Shown piece by piece: positions 42,613 through 50,937 of a stretch of DNA of 64,000 nt. The notes under the pieces were generated by a model. It was not told the DNA's origin, did not search any database, and was given only the letters and a program-made list of their open reading frames with translations. Position numbers and translations under genes: made by a program. This DNA is from Arthrobacter alpinus (GTDB lineage: Bacteria; Actinomycetota; Actinomycetes; Actinomycetales; Micrococcaceae): positions 1,984,001 to 2,048,000 of the forward strand of contig NZ_CP012677.1 in the NCBI RefSeq assembly GCF_001294625.1, read 5' to 3'. How positions within the stretch are numbered: position 1 is the stretch's first letter; the number at the start of each line of letters is the position of its first letter.

Positions 42613-43001
42613 GGTGGATAGGGCGTCCTGTACGCCGGGTTTTGTCGTCCGCCGCAGTTACCCCGCTGCGGAGAGGCAACCATCCATCTACGGACGCCGT
42701 TACCGACGCCCTCTAGCAGCCTACCCAGGCACTCGGGCGAACAGCCCTCAGTCATGCCCTGTCTGGCCTTGCTCCGGGTGGGGTTTACCAAGCTTCCCCA
42801 GTCACCTGGGGAACTGGTGGTCTCTTTACACCACCGTTTCACCCTTACCTGCGCGGCATTGCTGCCGTGCTGGCGGTCTCTTCTCTGTGGCACTTTCCTG
42901 CAGGTTACCCCGAGTGGGTGTTACCCACCACCCTGTTCTGTGGAGCCCGGACGTTCCTCGAGCCACTTGCGTGACGCGCGGTTGCCCAGACGCCCTATCC
43001 A
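42613..43001 (-). ncRNA. rnpB: RNase P RNA, bacterial class A
   Basis: Read on the minus strand, GGATAGGGCGTC near 43000 pairs with GACGCCCTATCC at 42616-42627 as helix P1. Universally conserved sequences follow in order: GAGGAACGTCCGGGCTCCAC, then ACAGGGTGGTGGGTAACACC, GGGTGAAACGGT, and AGATGGATGGTTGCCT near the 3' half. The size (about 390 nt) is as expected. This is the catalytic subunit that matures tRNA 5' ends. Its 5' end lies downstream of gap with a strong terminator between. Confidence 0.95.
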
Positions 43002-43063
43002 GTGAACCAGTCTACCGTCTCGCAAGACACCAGAAAACACGGTAACTGGGCCTCAAAAACTAA

Positions 43064-43111
43064 GGTGCGGTTCCGGCGTCGAACGCTAATGTCCGACGCC
43101 GGAACCGCACC
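43064..43111 (-). terminator. Intrinsic terminator of gap
   Basis: GGTGCGGTTCCGGCGTCG (43064-43081) and CGACGCCGGAACCGCACC (43094-43111) are perfect 18-bp arms around a 12-nt loop. On the minus strand the stem is followed by TTAGTTTTTG. It stops gap transcription before rnpB. Confidence 0.85.
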
Positions 43112-43125
43112 GTACGCGGCCGTCC

Positions 43126-44614
43126 CTAGACTGCGGCGGCGCTGGGCAGACCGGCGGGCACGCTGCCTTCGTCCAGCATGGGGAACGCGCGCGGGTGGAC
43201 GCCGGCCCATTTCCTCCATGACACGGACCACCTGGCAGCTGTAACCAAATTCGTTGTCGTACCAGACGTACAGCACCAAATGCTTATCCGTGCTGATGGT
43301 GGCCAGGCCGTCCACGATGCCTGCACGGCGGGAGCCCACAAAGTCGCTGGAGACCACCTCGGGTGAGTCGATGAAGTCGATCTGCTTGCGCAGCCCCGAG
43401 TTCAGCGACATGTCCCGCAGGTAGCTGTTGACCTCATTTTTGGTGGTACCGTGCTCCAACGTCAGGTTCAGGATTGCCATGGACACGTTGGGTGTGGGGA
43501 CCCGAATGGAATTGCCGCTGAGTTTGCCTTCAAGCTCGGGCAGCGCCTTGGCGACGGCCTTCGCGGCACCAGTTTCGGTCAGGACCATGTTCAGGGCCGC
43601 CGAACGGCCTCGACGGTCGCCCTTGTGGAAGTTGTCGGTCAGGTTCTGGTCATTGGTGAAGGAATGCACCGTCTCGACGTGGCCGTGCACGATTCCGTAC
43701 TTGTCATTGAGCACCTTCAAGACCGGGGTGATGGCGTTGGTGGTGCAGGAGGCGGCCGTGACGATCAAGTCCTCGTCGGTGATGGTGCCATGGTTGATGC
43801 CGTGCACAATGTTCTTTAGCGCTCCCTTGCCCGGGGCGGTCAGCAACACCCGGGACGCGCCCTTGCTGCGCAGGTGGGCGGAGAGGCCTTCCTCGTCGCG
43901 CCAACGGCCAGTGTTGTCCACCACCAGCGCGTCCTGGATGCCGTACGCGGTGTAGTCGATCGTGGCGGGGTTCTCCGAGTAAATCACCTGGATGGCCGTG
44001 CCATTGGCCAAGATGACGTTGTTCTGCTCGTCAACAGTGATGGTGCCGTTGAAGGGGCCGTGGACGGAGTCGCGGCGCAACAGGCTTGCCCGCTTGGTAA
44101 GATCGGCGTCGCCGCCCTTGCGCACCACGATGGCGCGCAGACGCAGGCCGTGGCCGCCGCCGGAGTGTTCAATCAGGATGCGGGCCAGCAGGCGCCCAAT
44201 GCGTCCGAAGCCGTAGAGGACGACGTCGGTGCTGGTGCGTTCGTCTGCGCCGCAACGGTTCACGATGCTTTCCAGTTCGGTGCGCAGGAACGCGTCCAGG
44301 TCTTCCTCACCGGAGGCCTTGAAGCTTGCGTTGAGGCGGGCCAGATCCAGTGAGGCGGCCCCCAGCTGCAAGGTGACCAGGGCCTGGAGCAGCGGCAGCG
44401 TCGCCTCGAGGGGGAGCTCCACATCGTCGATTTGCCGCGCAAAACGGTGAGCCTTCAAGAGGCTGATAACAGACTGGTTGATGAGCGAGCGTCCGTGAAT
44501 GTTGGTGATCACGTTATTTTCGCGGTAGAGGCGGCCGATCAGCGGAATCATTGTCTCCGCCATGGTTTCGCGTTGGATCCATGTCTCCAGCGCGGCGTCA
44601 CTGTTCAGTGTCAC
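43126..44614 (-). CDS. gap: Glyceraldehyde-3-phosphate dehydrogenase, C-terminal frameshift
   Basis: A long-form GAPDH (about 495 residues) with an N-terminal extension of about 125 residues before the NAD fold (VVLYGFGRIGRLLARIL). The catalytic Cys is in VTAASCTTNAITPVL, and the C-terminus has DNEFGYSCQVVRVMEEM. One extra G (run of three near 43206-43208) then shifts the frame. Without it the protein ends normally with VHPRAFPMLDEG up to the stop at 43126. With it, translation runs on 77 unnatural residues to 42995, into rnpB. All catalytic residues lie before the shift. It acts in glycolysis or gluconeogenesis. Confidence 0.88.
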
Positions 44615-44786
44615 GTCAAGTACCTTTTCTAGCCCAAAACACCCTTGGTTGAGGCTAAGACCATTTTAGGCTGCGCGCCTCATCGACCAGCGAGTTCAGT
44701 GACCGTTTTCACTAGACCGGTCTACCTCCCGTCGCGGGTGCTCTCGCATGGACTTTGGCTGACCTGCGAAACGATAGGCTCGAACG

Positions 44787-45552
44787 GTGTTGATTCTGCT
44801 GCCGCCTTCTGAAGGCAAGACCCCCGCCGGCTCCGGCGCCCCCTGTGGACCTGAACGGGCTGCACTTTCCAGAGTTGACTGCGGCCCGGCAGTCGGTGGC
44901 CCAGGCCCTGGCCGCAGTGTCCGCACACGAGGACGCCCTAGCGCGACTAGGGGTGGGCGCGTCGCTGGCCAAGGAAGTCCACCGCAACACTCTGCTGGAT
45001 TTGGAACCAGCAGCACCGGCGCACACCATTTACACCGGAGTCCTCTACGACGCGCTGGGTTACAACACACTGACCCCCACCCAAAAGCGCAAGGCCGACG
45101 ACGCCGTCGTGGTGGTCTCGGGATTGTGGGGCGCCGTGGGATTCGCGGACAGGATCCCGGCATACAGGCTGTCCATGTCGGTGGGGCTGCCGGGCCTGGG
45201 TAAATTGGCCAGTTACTGGAAGCCCCGCCTGGCCGAGGCGCTGGCCGCCCACGCCGCCGGCCACCTGCTGGTGGACTGCCGCTCAAGCACCTACGCGGCC
45301 GCCTGGGTTCCGGATCCCGGGCGCACCGTGGCCGTCAACGTGTTCACCGAGCGCGACGGCACCCGCAAGGTAGTGTCGCACTTCGCCAAGCACACCCGCG
45401 GGGAGCTTGCCCGGCACCTGCTCACCCGCCGCGGCAACGCCCCCCAAACACCCGAGCAACTGGCCACGGCCGCCGGTGAAAAATGGGACGTGGAGCTGGT
45501 GGCCGGGACCGCCCGCAAGGCCCACGCCCTGAACATCATCCTGGCGGGCTGA
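44787..45552 (+). CDS. yaaA: YaaA family peroxide stress protein, one-base frameshift
   Basis: The YaaA/DUF328 start LILLPPSEGKTPAGSGAP is in one frame and the rest, from VDLNGLHFPELTAARQ, is in another. One extra C in the run 44839-44843 explains the break. Restored, the protein has about 254 residues, the normal family length, with YTGVLYDALGY, FADRIPAYRLSM and VDCRSSTYAAAW conserved. E. coli YaaA lowers intracellular iron during peroxide stress. If the extra base is real, only a shorter product from a later start (44845 frame) would be made. Confidence 0.8.
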
Positions 45553-45586
45553 TCCGGCACACGCCGCGTGTTCACCGGCTCAGTGT

Positions 45587-46855
45587 TCACCAGCTCAGTG
45601 GCGGTGCGTCCGTAGGCGCCACCGCCGCACCAATGATCTTAAACAGTTCCAGGGCTTGGTTGGGGACATCGCCGGGACCGTCAAAGGCGGCTTCGGTGTA
45701 GGTCACGGCCACGGCTATGGCGAGCTTCTGCGACGGCAGCGAGGCCTCCACCGCCGAGTAGCCTGCAAACATGGGATTTTGCAGCACCCAGTTGCCGCTG
45801 AGAACCACGCCCAGCCCGTAGCTGAAGCCCACACCCATTTCCGTGCAGTTCGCACATCCGGGAACCTTCGTCGTCTTGCCCCGAAGCGTGGTGGCAATTT
45901 GGGCAGTATGGGATTGTGCAGTAAGGAGCGAGCCGGAACCAATCGCATCGGCCGACGTCGTCATGTCGGTGATGGTGGTGGTTTGCACGGCGCCACGGGC
46001 CAGAGTCCACGACGGGTTCCAAAAGCTACTATCCTCCATGAACCGCGCTGCAGCGGGCACCCCTAGTGCCGCTTTGCGCTCACCCGTGTACGCGTGCAGA
46101 ACAGGCTCCGGAATCTGCGGTGTAGGCGAATTTCGGGTGCCTGTGAGGCCCAGCGGTGTCAGGATTTTTTGTTGTAGGAGCCCATCCAACGGCATCCCGG
46201 CAATCTTTTCCAGGGCCAGCCCCAGCAGGATGTAGTTGGTGTGGGCATAGTTCCAGTTGGTGCCTGGAGTGTAGATCAGCGGCTTGGATGTGCCAAAGGC
46301 CTGCAGCTCATCCGGGGTCCACGCCCGGAAAGGGTCCGCATAGAACTCCTTTTGAAACTGCTCATCCGGCACATAGTCCTCATAACCGGAGGTCATCTGG
46401 ACCAGCTGTTCCAAGGTCACCTTGTCGCTGTTCGGCACGTCCGGCAGCCAGGAGGAGAGCTTGTCCGTCAGGGACACTTTCTTCTCGTCCACCAGTTGCA
46501 GCAGGGCAGTTGCCATGTAGGAGATCGCGACGGCGCCGTTGCGGAAATTCATGTCCGTGGTGGCCGGCACGCCCGGCATGGATTCTCCGAACGCTTCCGT
46601 CAGCACCGGCTCCCCGGCTTTCGTGACCCGTACAATCACCGACCGCAAATGCCTGGTGCCCATCTGCGCTGCGACGATGGCCCGCACCTGCTCGGCCAGT
46701 CCTGCATCCACCAACGTTGATGGTGACGGGGTTTCATCAGTCTTTTCTGCCGTGGGTGTCGAACATCCGGCCAGCGCCAGCACAGTAATAAGAGCGAATG
46801 CAACGCCGCACGTGGCCCGCCGCCCGGCCCCCTCGGCCCGTCTGAAATCTCGCAT
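45587..46855 (-). CDS. Beta-lactamase-family lipoprotein lacking the SxxK motif
   Basis: A 422-residue lipoprotein: signal peptide with lipobox LALAGCS (Cys near residue 31), then a serine beta-lactamase/DD-peptidase fold. The active-site helix, normally GSVTK, reads RNGAVAISYMATALLQL, so the nucleophilic Ser and the Lys are both missing. The second motif is YAHTNY instead of YSNTNY. The rest (WLPDVPNSDKVTLEQLVQMTSGYEDY) is well kept, so this is probably a binding or signalling pseudoenzyme rather than a decaying gene. Intact paralogue at 49471-50778; the two flank a two-component system. Confidence 0.85.
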   Translation of the reverse strand: MRDFRRAEGAGRRATCGVAFALITVLALAGCSTPTAEKTDETPSPSTLVDAGLAEQVRAIVAAQMGTRHLRSVIVRVTKAGEPVLTEAFGESMPGVPATTDMNFRNGAVAISYMATALLQLVDEKKVSLTDKLSSWLPDVPNSDKVTLEQLVQMTSGYEDYVPDEQFQKEFYADPFRAWTPDELQAFGTSKPLIYTPGTNWNYAHTNYILLGLALEKIAGMPLDGLLQQKILTPLGLTGTRNSPTPQIPEPVLHAYTGERKAALGVPAAARFMEDSSFWNPSWTLARGAVQTTTITDMTTSADAIGSGSLLTAQSHTAQIATTLRGKTTKVPGCANCTEMGVGFSYGLGVVLSGNWVLQNPMFAGYSAVEASLPSQKLAIAVAVTYTEAAFDGPGDVPNQALELFKIIGAAVAPTDAPPLSW

Positions 46856-47005
46856 GCGTGTCCTGCCTTCATCGTGGGTTCGTCAGCCGGGGCCGCCCGG
46901 ATCGGCCGTGCCGGCGAACTGCCCCCTCAACGATGCTAATGCGGCAGTGGCGGGCACGGAATGGACCTAGGTCGCCACTGGGCCGGCACGGGCGGGGCCG
47001 CGGTG

Positions 47006-47656
47006 TCAGCTTTCGCTGAGGTAGTGCATGACCGCCAGGACCCTGCGGTGCGAGTCACCGTCCAGAAACAGGTTCAGGGAATCATAAATGCGTGAGGTGT
47101 GCTGCACCACCGCCTTTTCGCTGAGGAACAGCTCGGCGGCGATCCGGGAATTGCTGTGGCCCTCGGCCATCAGGGCCAGCACTTCCTGCTGCCGCGGCGT
47201 CAGCTCGCGGATAGCCCCATTGGACTGTTTGGCGCGTGCCATCATGAGTGCCACGACATCCTGGTCAAGGGCCATGCCGCCGCCGGCGACTTCCCTCAGC
47301 TGGCCCAGAAACGTGTCAACGTCGGCGATGCGCTGCTTGAGCAGGTAGCCCACCTTGCCGTTGGAGGAGGACAAAAGTTCCTTGGCGTAGCGCCTTTGCA
47401 TGTGTTGGGACAGCACCACAACGGCCGTCTCAGGGTATTTTTCCCTGATGCGCAGTGCCGCCAGCAGGCCCTCATCGCTGTGGCTCGGCGGCATGCGAAT
47501 GTCGGTTATGACTAACTCCGGAAGGTGTAAACTCACTGCGAGTTCCAGTTCCACGGCGTCGCCGGCTGCGGCCACCACCTCAAAACCGCCCCCTTCCAGG
47601 ACCAGTTGCAGGCCGTGGCGCAGCAGTGCCTCATCCTCACCAATGACTACGCGCAT
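47006..47656 (-). CDS. NarL/FixJ-type response regulator
   Basis: A 216-residue two-component regulator. The receiver domain (1-120) has the acidic pair in VIGEDEALLRHG and the phospho-acceptor Asp in VITDIRMPP, with Lys in VGYLLKQRI. A LuxR-type helix-turn-helix follows: ELTPRQQEVLALMAEGHSN and AAELFLSEKAVVQHTSRIY. ATG lies inside the end of the kinase gene (10-nt overlap), so both are translated together. Probably controls the flanking envelope genes, an inference from position. Confidence 0.93.
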   Translation of the reverse strand: MRVVIGEDEALLRHGLQLVLEGGGFEVVAAAGDAVELELAVSLHLPELVITDIRMPPSHSDEGLLAALRIREKYPETAVVVLSQHMQRRYAKELLSSSNGKVGYLLKQRIADVDTFLGQLREVAGGGMALDQDVVALMMARAKQSNGAIRELTPRQQEVLALMAEGHSNSRIAAELFLSEKAVVQHTSRIYDSLNLFLDGDSHRRVLAVMHYLSES

Positions 47657-49407
47657 GGCAGCTCCACCTTGATCAGCGTGCCGTCGCCAGGCGTGCTGGC
47701 AAGCTCAAGGAAACCGCCCAGGACGTCCACCCGGTCCGCTATCCCACGCAGCCCCGTGCCTGCGTTGAAATCGGCCCCGCCTTGGCCGTCGTCGTGCACT
47801 TCCAGGCGCAGCCACCCGTCTTTGGCCACCAGCCGCACCTGGATCCGGGAGGCCTTCGCGTGCTTCAGGGCGTTGCTGAGGGCCTCGGCGAGAACAAAGT
47901 AGGCGGTGCGTTCGACGGCGGAGGTGAGAGGGCCGCCGTCGAGGTTGAGTTCCAGCATGGTGGGGATGGGCATCCTGTCGGTCAGGTCCTCTGCCGCCGC
48001 GGCCAGGCCCCGCTCGATGAGGGCCGCGGGCATCACGGCGTGCACCAGCGCCCGCAGCTCCGCCGCAGCGGAATCTATACCCTGCCTCAGGCGTGTGGCC
48101 CGCTGCGCAGCGTCGGCATCAGCACCTGACGACTTGGCCAGGTGCGCAGCTTCCAGGGCAAGCAGGACCAGTTGCATTTGCAGCCCGTCGTGAAGATCCC
48201 GGGCGATCCGCCGGCGCTCCCGGTCCGCGGCGTCCACGAGCCGTTCGCGGGAGCGCTGCAAGGCTCCATAGCTTTCCCGCAACTCCACTGTCAACCGTTC
48301 CCGGTCCACGGCGATGGCCACCACCTGCCCGGCGGCACGGACCAGTGCAGGTTCCTCAACAACAGTCGTATCGTACGCAATGGCCCCCACCTTCCTGCTG
48401 CCCAGGACAATGTCCTCCTGCCCCCGATTGGCCCCCGGGGACAGGAGCGGGGCCGGCGAACCGTCCTCGTTGACGAAGATTCCTTGCCTTGGGAGCCAAA
48501 AGGACAGGGTTGCTGTGGGGTCGCCAAGGGCACGCGCCAGGGCAGCGGCCAAGGCGGACCGGGCTCCCCCGGAGGCGCCCAGCCAGGACCCCAATTCCTC
48601 CAGCTCACCAGTCTTGGCAAATCCACCCCGGAGAATTCCGTGCCCGAAGGCAAGCGGGATTCCACCAATGACTATCAGCTGCAGCGCTGCCCTTACATCC
48701 ATGCTCAGGCCCAGCAGGGGACTCAGCACTTGGGCGACCAGTGGAACAAAGATCACGGCAAAGGTGCCATAGGCGAACAAGGGCAGCAGGACCCGGCGTT
48801 GTCCAGCGTCTGCCTCAACCAGACGACTCATGAGGACCACGGCCGTGGCCAACATGACCACTGCCCCAGCCCATAGCTGCAGCCACCGCGCAAGACCCAC
48901 TATGAGAGGGCTCTCGGCAAGGGCCAGGAAGGGCACATCGCTGTTGGTACGGAAGATATAGCTCGGAACCTGAAGCAGGAGCGAGTTTGTATAGGCGGCG
49001 AGCACGGTGACCTTTGACAGCCGGCCTTTAAGCCGGCCTGAAGGAAAGGCGTGCAGCATATGGACAATGACAGCCAGGATGAGGGTGGAACCGATCGTGG
49101 ACGCGGCCACGAAGACCGGTATGTCGCTGTTGCTCATCCCGTTCAAGAAGACAGCAAATCCACCAAGCAGGATCAGGGCACCCAGCCGGTTTCCCGGGCG
49201 CCGGTGCCACGCCCGCAACCCGGCCAGCAGATAGACCACCGTAACAACAGGAAAGAGCACCATCACATGGCCCATCGGACCAGCTACGGGCAGCAGGAAC
49301 CCTTCCATGGCAGCCAAGGAAAAACCGGCCACAAAGATGACGACGAGGGAACGGTCAAGGGACCTGGCAAGCTTTAATCGCGGTGCCTTCTGGGCCATGG
49401 AATCCAA
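47647..49407 (-). CDS. NarL-type sensor histidine kinase, multi-TM
   Basis: A 586-residue HisKA_3 kinase. Residues 15-270 hold seven or eight hydrophobic segments without a large extracytoplasmic domain, suggesting sensing within the membrane. A GAF-like stretch (about 270-390) precedes the phosphotransfer helix DRERRRIARDLHDGLQMQL (His near 415). The ATP-binding domain has LAEALSNALKHAKA (N box) and HDDGQGGADFNAGTGLRGI (G boxes). Overlaps the response regulator gene by 10 nt. Confidence 0.92.
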   Translation of the reverse strand: MDSMAQKAPRLKLARSLDRSLVVIFVAGFSLAAMEGFLLPVAGPMGHVMVLFPVVTVVYLLAGLRAWHRRPGNRLGALILLGGFAVFLNGMSNSDIPVFVAASTIGSTLILAVIVHMLHAFPSGRLKGRLSKVTVLAAYTNSLLLQVPSYIFRTNSDVPFLALAESPLIVGLARWLQLWAGAVVMLATAVVLMSRLVEADAGQRRVLLPLFAYGTFAVIFVPLVAQVLSPLLGLSMDVRAALQLIVIGGIPLAFGHGILRGGFAKTGELEELGSWLGASGGARSALAAALARALGDPTATLSFWLPRQGIFVNEDGSPAPLLSPGANRGQEDIVLGSRKVGAIAYDTTVVEEPALVRAAGQVVAIAVDRERLTVELRESYGALQRSRERLVDAADRERRRIARDLHDGLQMQLVLLALEAAHLAKSSGADADAAQRATRLRQGIDSAAAELRALVHAVMPAALIERGLAAAAEDLTDRMPIPTMLELNLDGGPLTSAVERTAYFVLAEALSNALKHAKASRIQVRLVAKDGWLRLEVHDDGQGGADFNAGTGLRGIADRVDVLGGFLELASTPGDGTLIKVELPCA

Positions 49408-49470
49408 TCTACCGGCTCGTTGCCGGAGTCACAGGTGTTTGACGGCCGCATGACGCGGTGCGGGCGGGCA

Positions 49471-50778
49471 TCATCGTTTGGGCGGCGGCGTGAACTCGTG
49501 ACCCAAGGCGATGGACACCGCCTTGAAAATACGGGTGGCGGGGTCCATGCACGGAAGTGTCGGTGAGGTCTCAGGAAGCGTTTTTGAATCGGTGCACGAG
49601 CCGGAGGGGATGTCACTATTCGCCGCCACCACGACAGTGGTGTCGGTGTTTGTATCATAGAAAACGGAGGTGTTGTAGCCGGGCAGCTCACCGGTGTGTC
49701 CCACCCAGCCGTCAATGCAGCCCACAGCGAGTCCGTAACCGCCTGTTTCAGGGAAGGACATTAGACGCTGAATTTGACTCTCAGTGCCGAGTAGCCCCTG
49801 CCCGGTTCCCAGTGCTCGCCCGTAGTCCAGGAGGTCCTCCGCCGTGGACACCATCTGACCGGCGGTCCAGGCCCAGGTGGGGTTCCAGCTGGTGGTGTTC
49901 ACCAGCGTTGTGACAGCGTCGGCTGTGCCTTGCAAGGTGAAGCCCTGGGCATGAGGGGCGGGGTAAGGATCGCTGCCGCCGGGCATGGAGGTGCCAGCCA
50001 GGCCCAGCGGCGTCAGGACCAGCTCATCCAAAACCCGTGCAAAAGGTTTGTGTGTCACTTTTTCCACGACTTTGCCCAGCAGGATGAAGTTCGTATTGGA
50101 ATAGTTAAACTTCTCTCCCGGCGCGAACAGCGGTGGCAGGGCAAGGCCGGTAGTGAGCAACTGCTCCGGCGTCCAAGCCTTGGTTGGATCGCTGAACAGT
50201 TCCTGCATGAAGTTCTCATCCCGGGTGTAGCTGGCAAGGCCGCTGGTCATATTCAAGAGCATGCGCACGGTGATGGCCTCTCCGTTGGGCACCTCGGGGG
50301 CGTAGCTGGCAATCGGGTCATCGAGTTTCAGCTGACCGTCCTGCGCCAGCTGTTGAACCACGGTTCCCGTGAAAGTCTTGGTGACAGAGCCGATGCGCTG
50401 GTACGCGTCTTCGCTCATGGGTGTTTTAGCAGCGGGATCTCCGAGCCCGTACGCCTTTTGCCAGGTGCCCTCGGGGCTGCGCACCGCGACAACGGCCCCC
50501 TCGCTAGCGGCGTCGGCAAAGCTCTGGCGGGCGGCATCGTCAAGGGTCTGAACCAGCCCACCGGTGAGTGCCTGACGGGCCGATGGGTCGAGAAGACGCG
50601 CGACGACGGCACCCGGGTCGGCTACACAGGCTGCGGTTGCGCTACTGCTGGCCAACGTCGATTTGCCCCCGGCGGGGGAGGCCTCGCCGGGTGATATTGG
50701 GGTGCCACCGCAGCCAGCGAGCAGCGCAACAGTGGCCAGCAATGCTGCCGTGCGGGTTATGTGGGCGCGATTTTTCAT
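49471..50778 (-). CDS. Serine hydrolase lipoprotein (beta-lactamase family)
   Basis: A 435-residue lipoprotein with lipobox LLAGCG (Cys near 23). The serine beta-lactamase fold has complete active-site motifs: the SxxK in RIGSVTKTFTGTVVQQL, YSNTNFILLG as the Tyr-x-Asn, and the third motif in GWVGHTGELPGYN. It is likely a D-alanyl-D-alanine carboxypeptidase, esterase or related hydrolase on the outer face of the membrane. It lies upstream of the kinase gene on the same strand and is paralogous to the inactive lipoprotein at 45587-46855. Confidence 0.9.
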   Translation of the reverse strand: MKNRAHITRTAALLATVALLAGCGGTPISPGEASPAGGKSTLASSSATAACVADPGAVVARLLDPSARQALTGGLVQTLDDAARQSFADAASEGAVVAVRSPEGTWQKAYGLGDPAAKTPMSEDAYQRIGSVTKTFTGTVVQQLAQDGQLKLDDPIASYAPEVPNGEAITVRMLLNMTSGLASYTRDENFMQELFSDPTKAWTPEQLLTTGLALPPLFAPGEKFNYSNTNFILLGKVVEKVTHKPFARVLDELVLTPLGLAGTSMPGGSDPYPAPHAQGFTLQGTADAVTTLVNTTSWNPTWAWTAGQMVSTAEDLLDYGRALGTGQGLLGTESQIQRLMSFPETGGYGLAVGCIDGWVGHTGELPGYNTSVFYDTNTDTTVVVAANSDIPSGSCTDSKTLPETSPTLPCMDPATRIFKAVSIALGHEFTPPPKR

Positions 50779-50937
50779 GCTGTTCTGCCTTCCGGGCGCC
50801 TTGGTGCCCCAATAAGCCTCGCCTGTACGGCGTCACCGCACCATAGACCCAGGTCCATGCCACGCGCAGGAGCGGCTGCTTGGACCTGGGTCAATCGTGC
50901 TGTCATGGGGCCACTTGTGCTCATTGCTCCGTGGTGC

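Noticed and set aside
42995..43125. The extra 77-residue C-terminus of GAPDH as real protein
   Set aside because: It is coded by the terminator and the rnpB edge after a one-base shift, and the normal end exists in the next frame.
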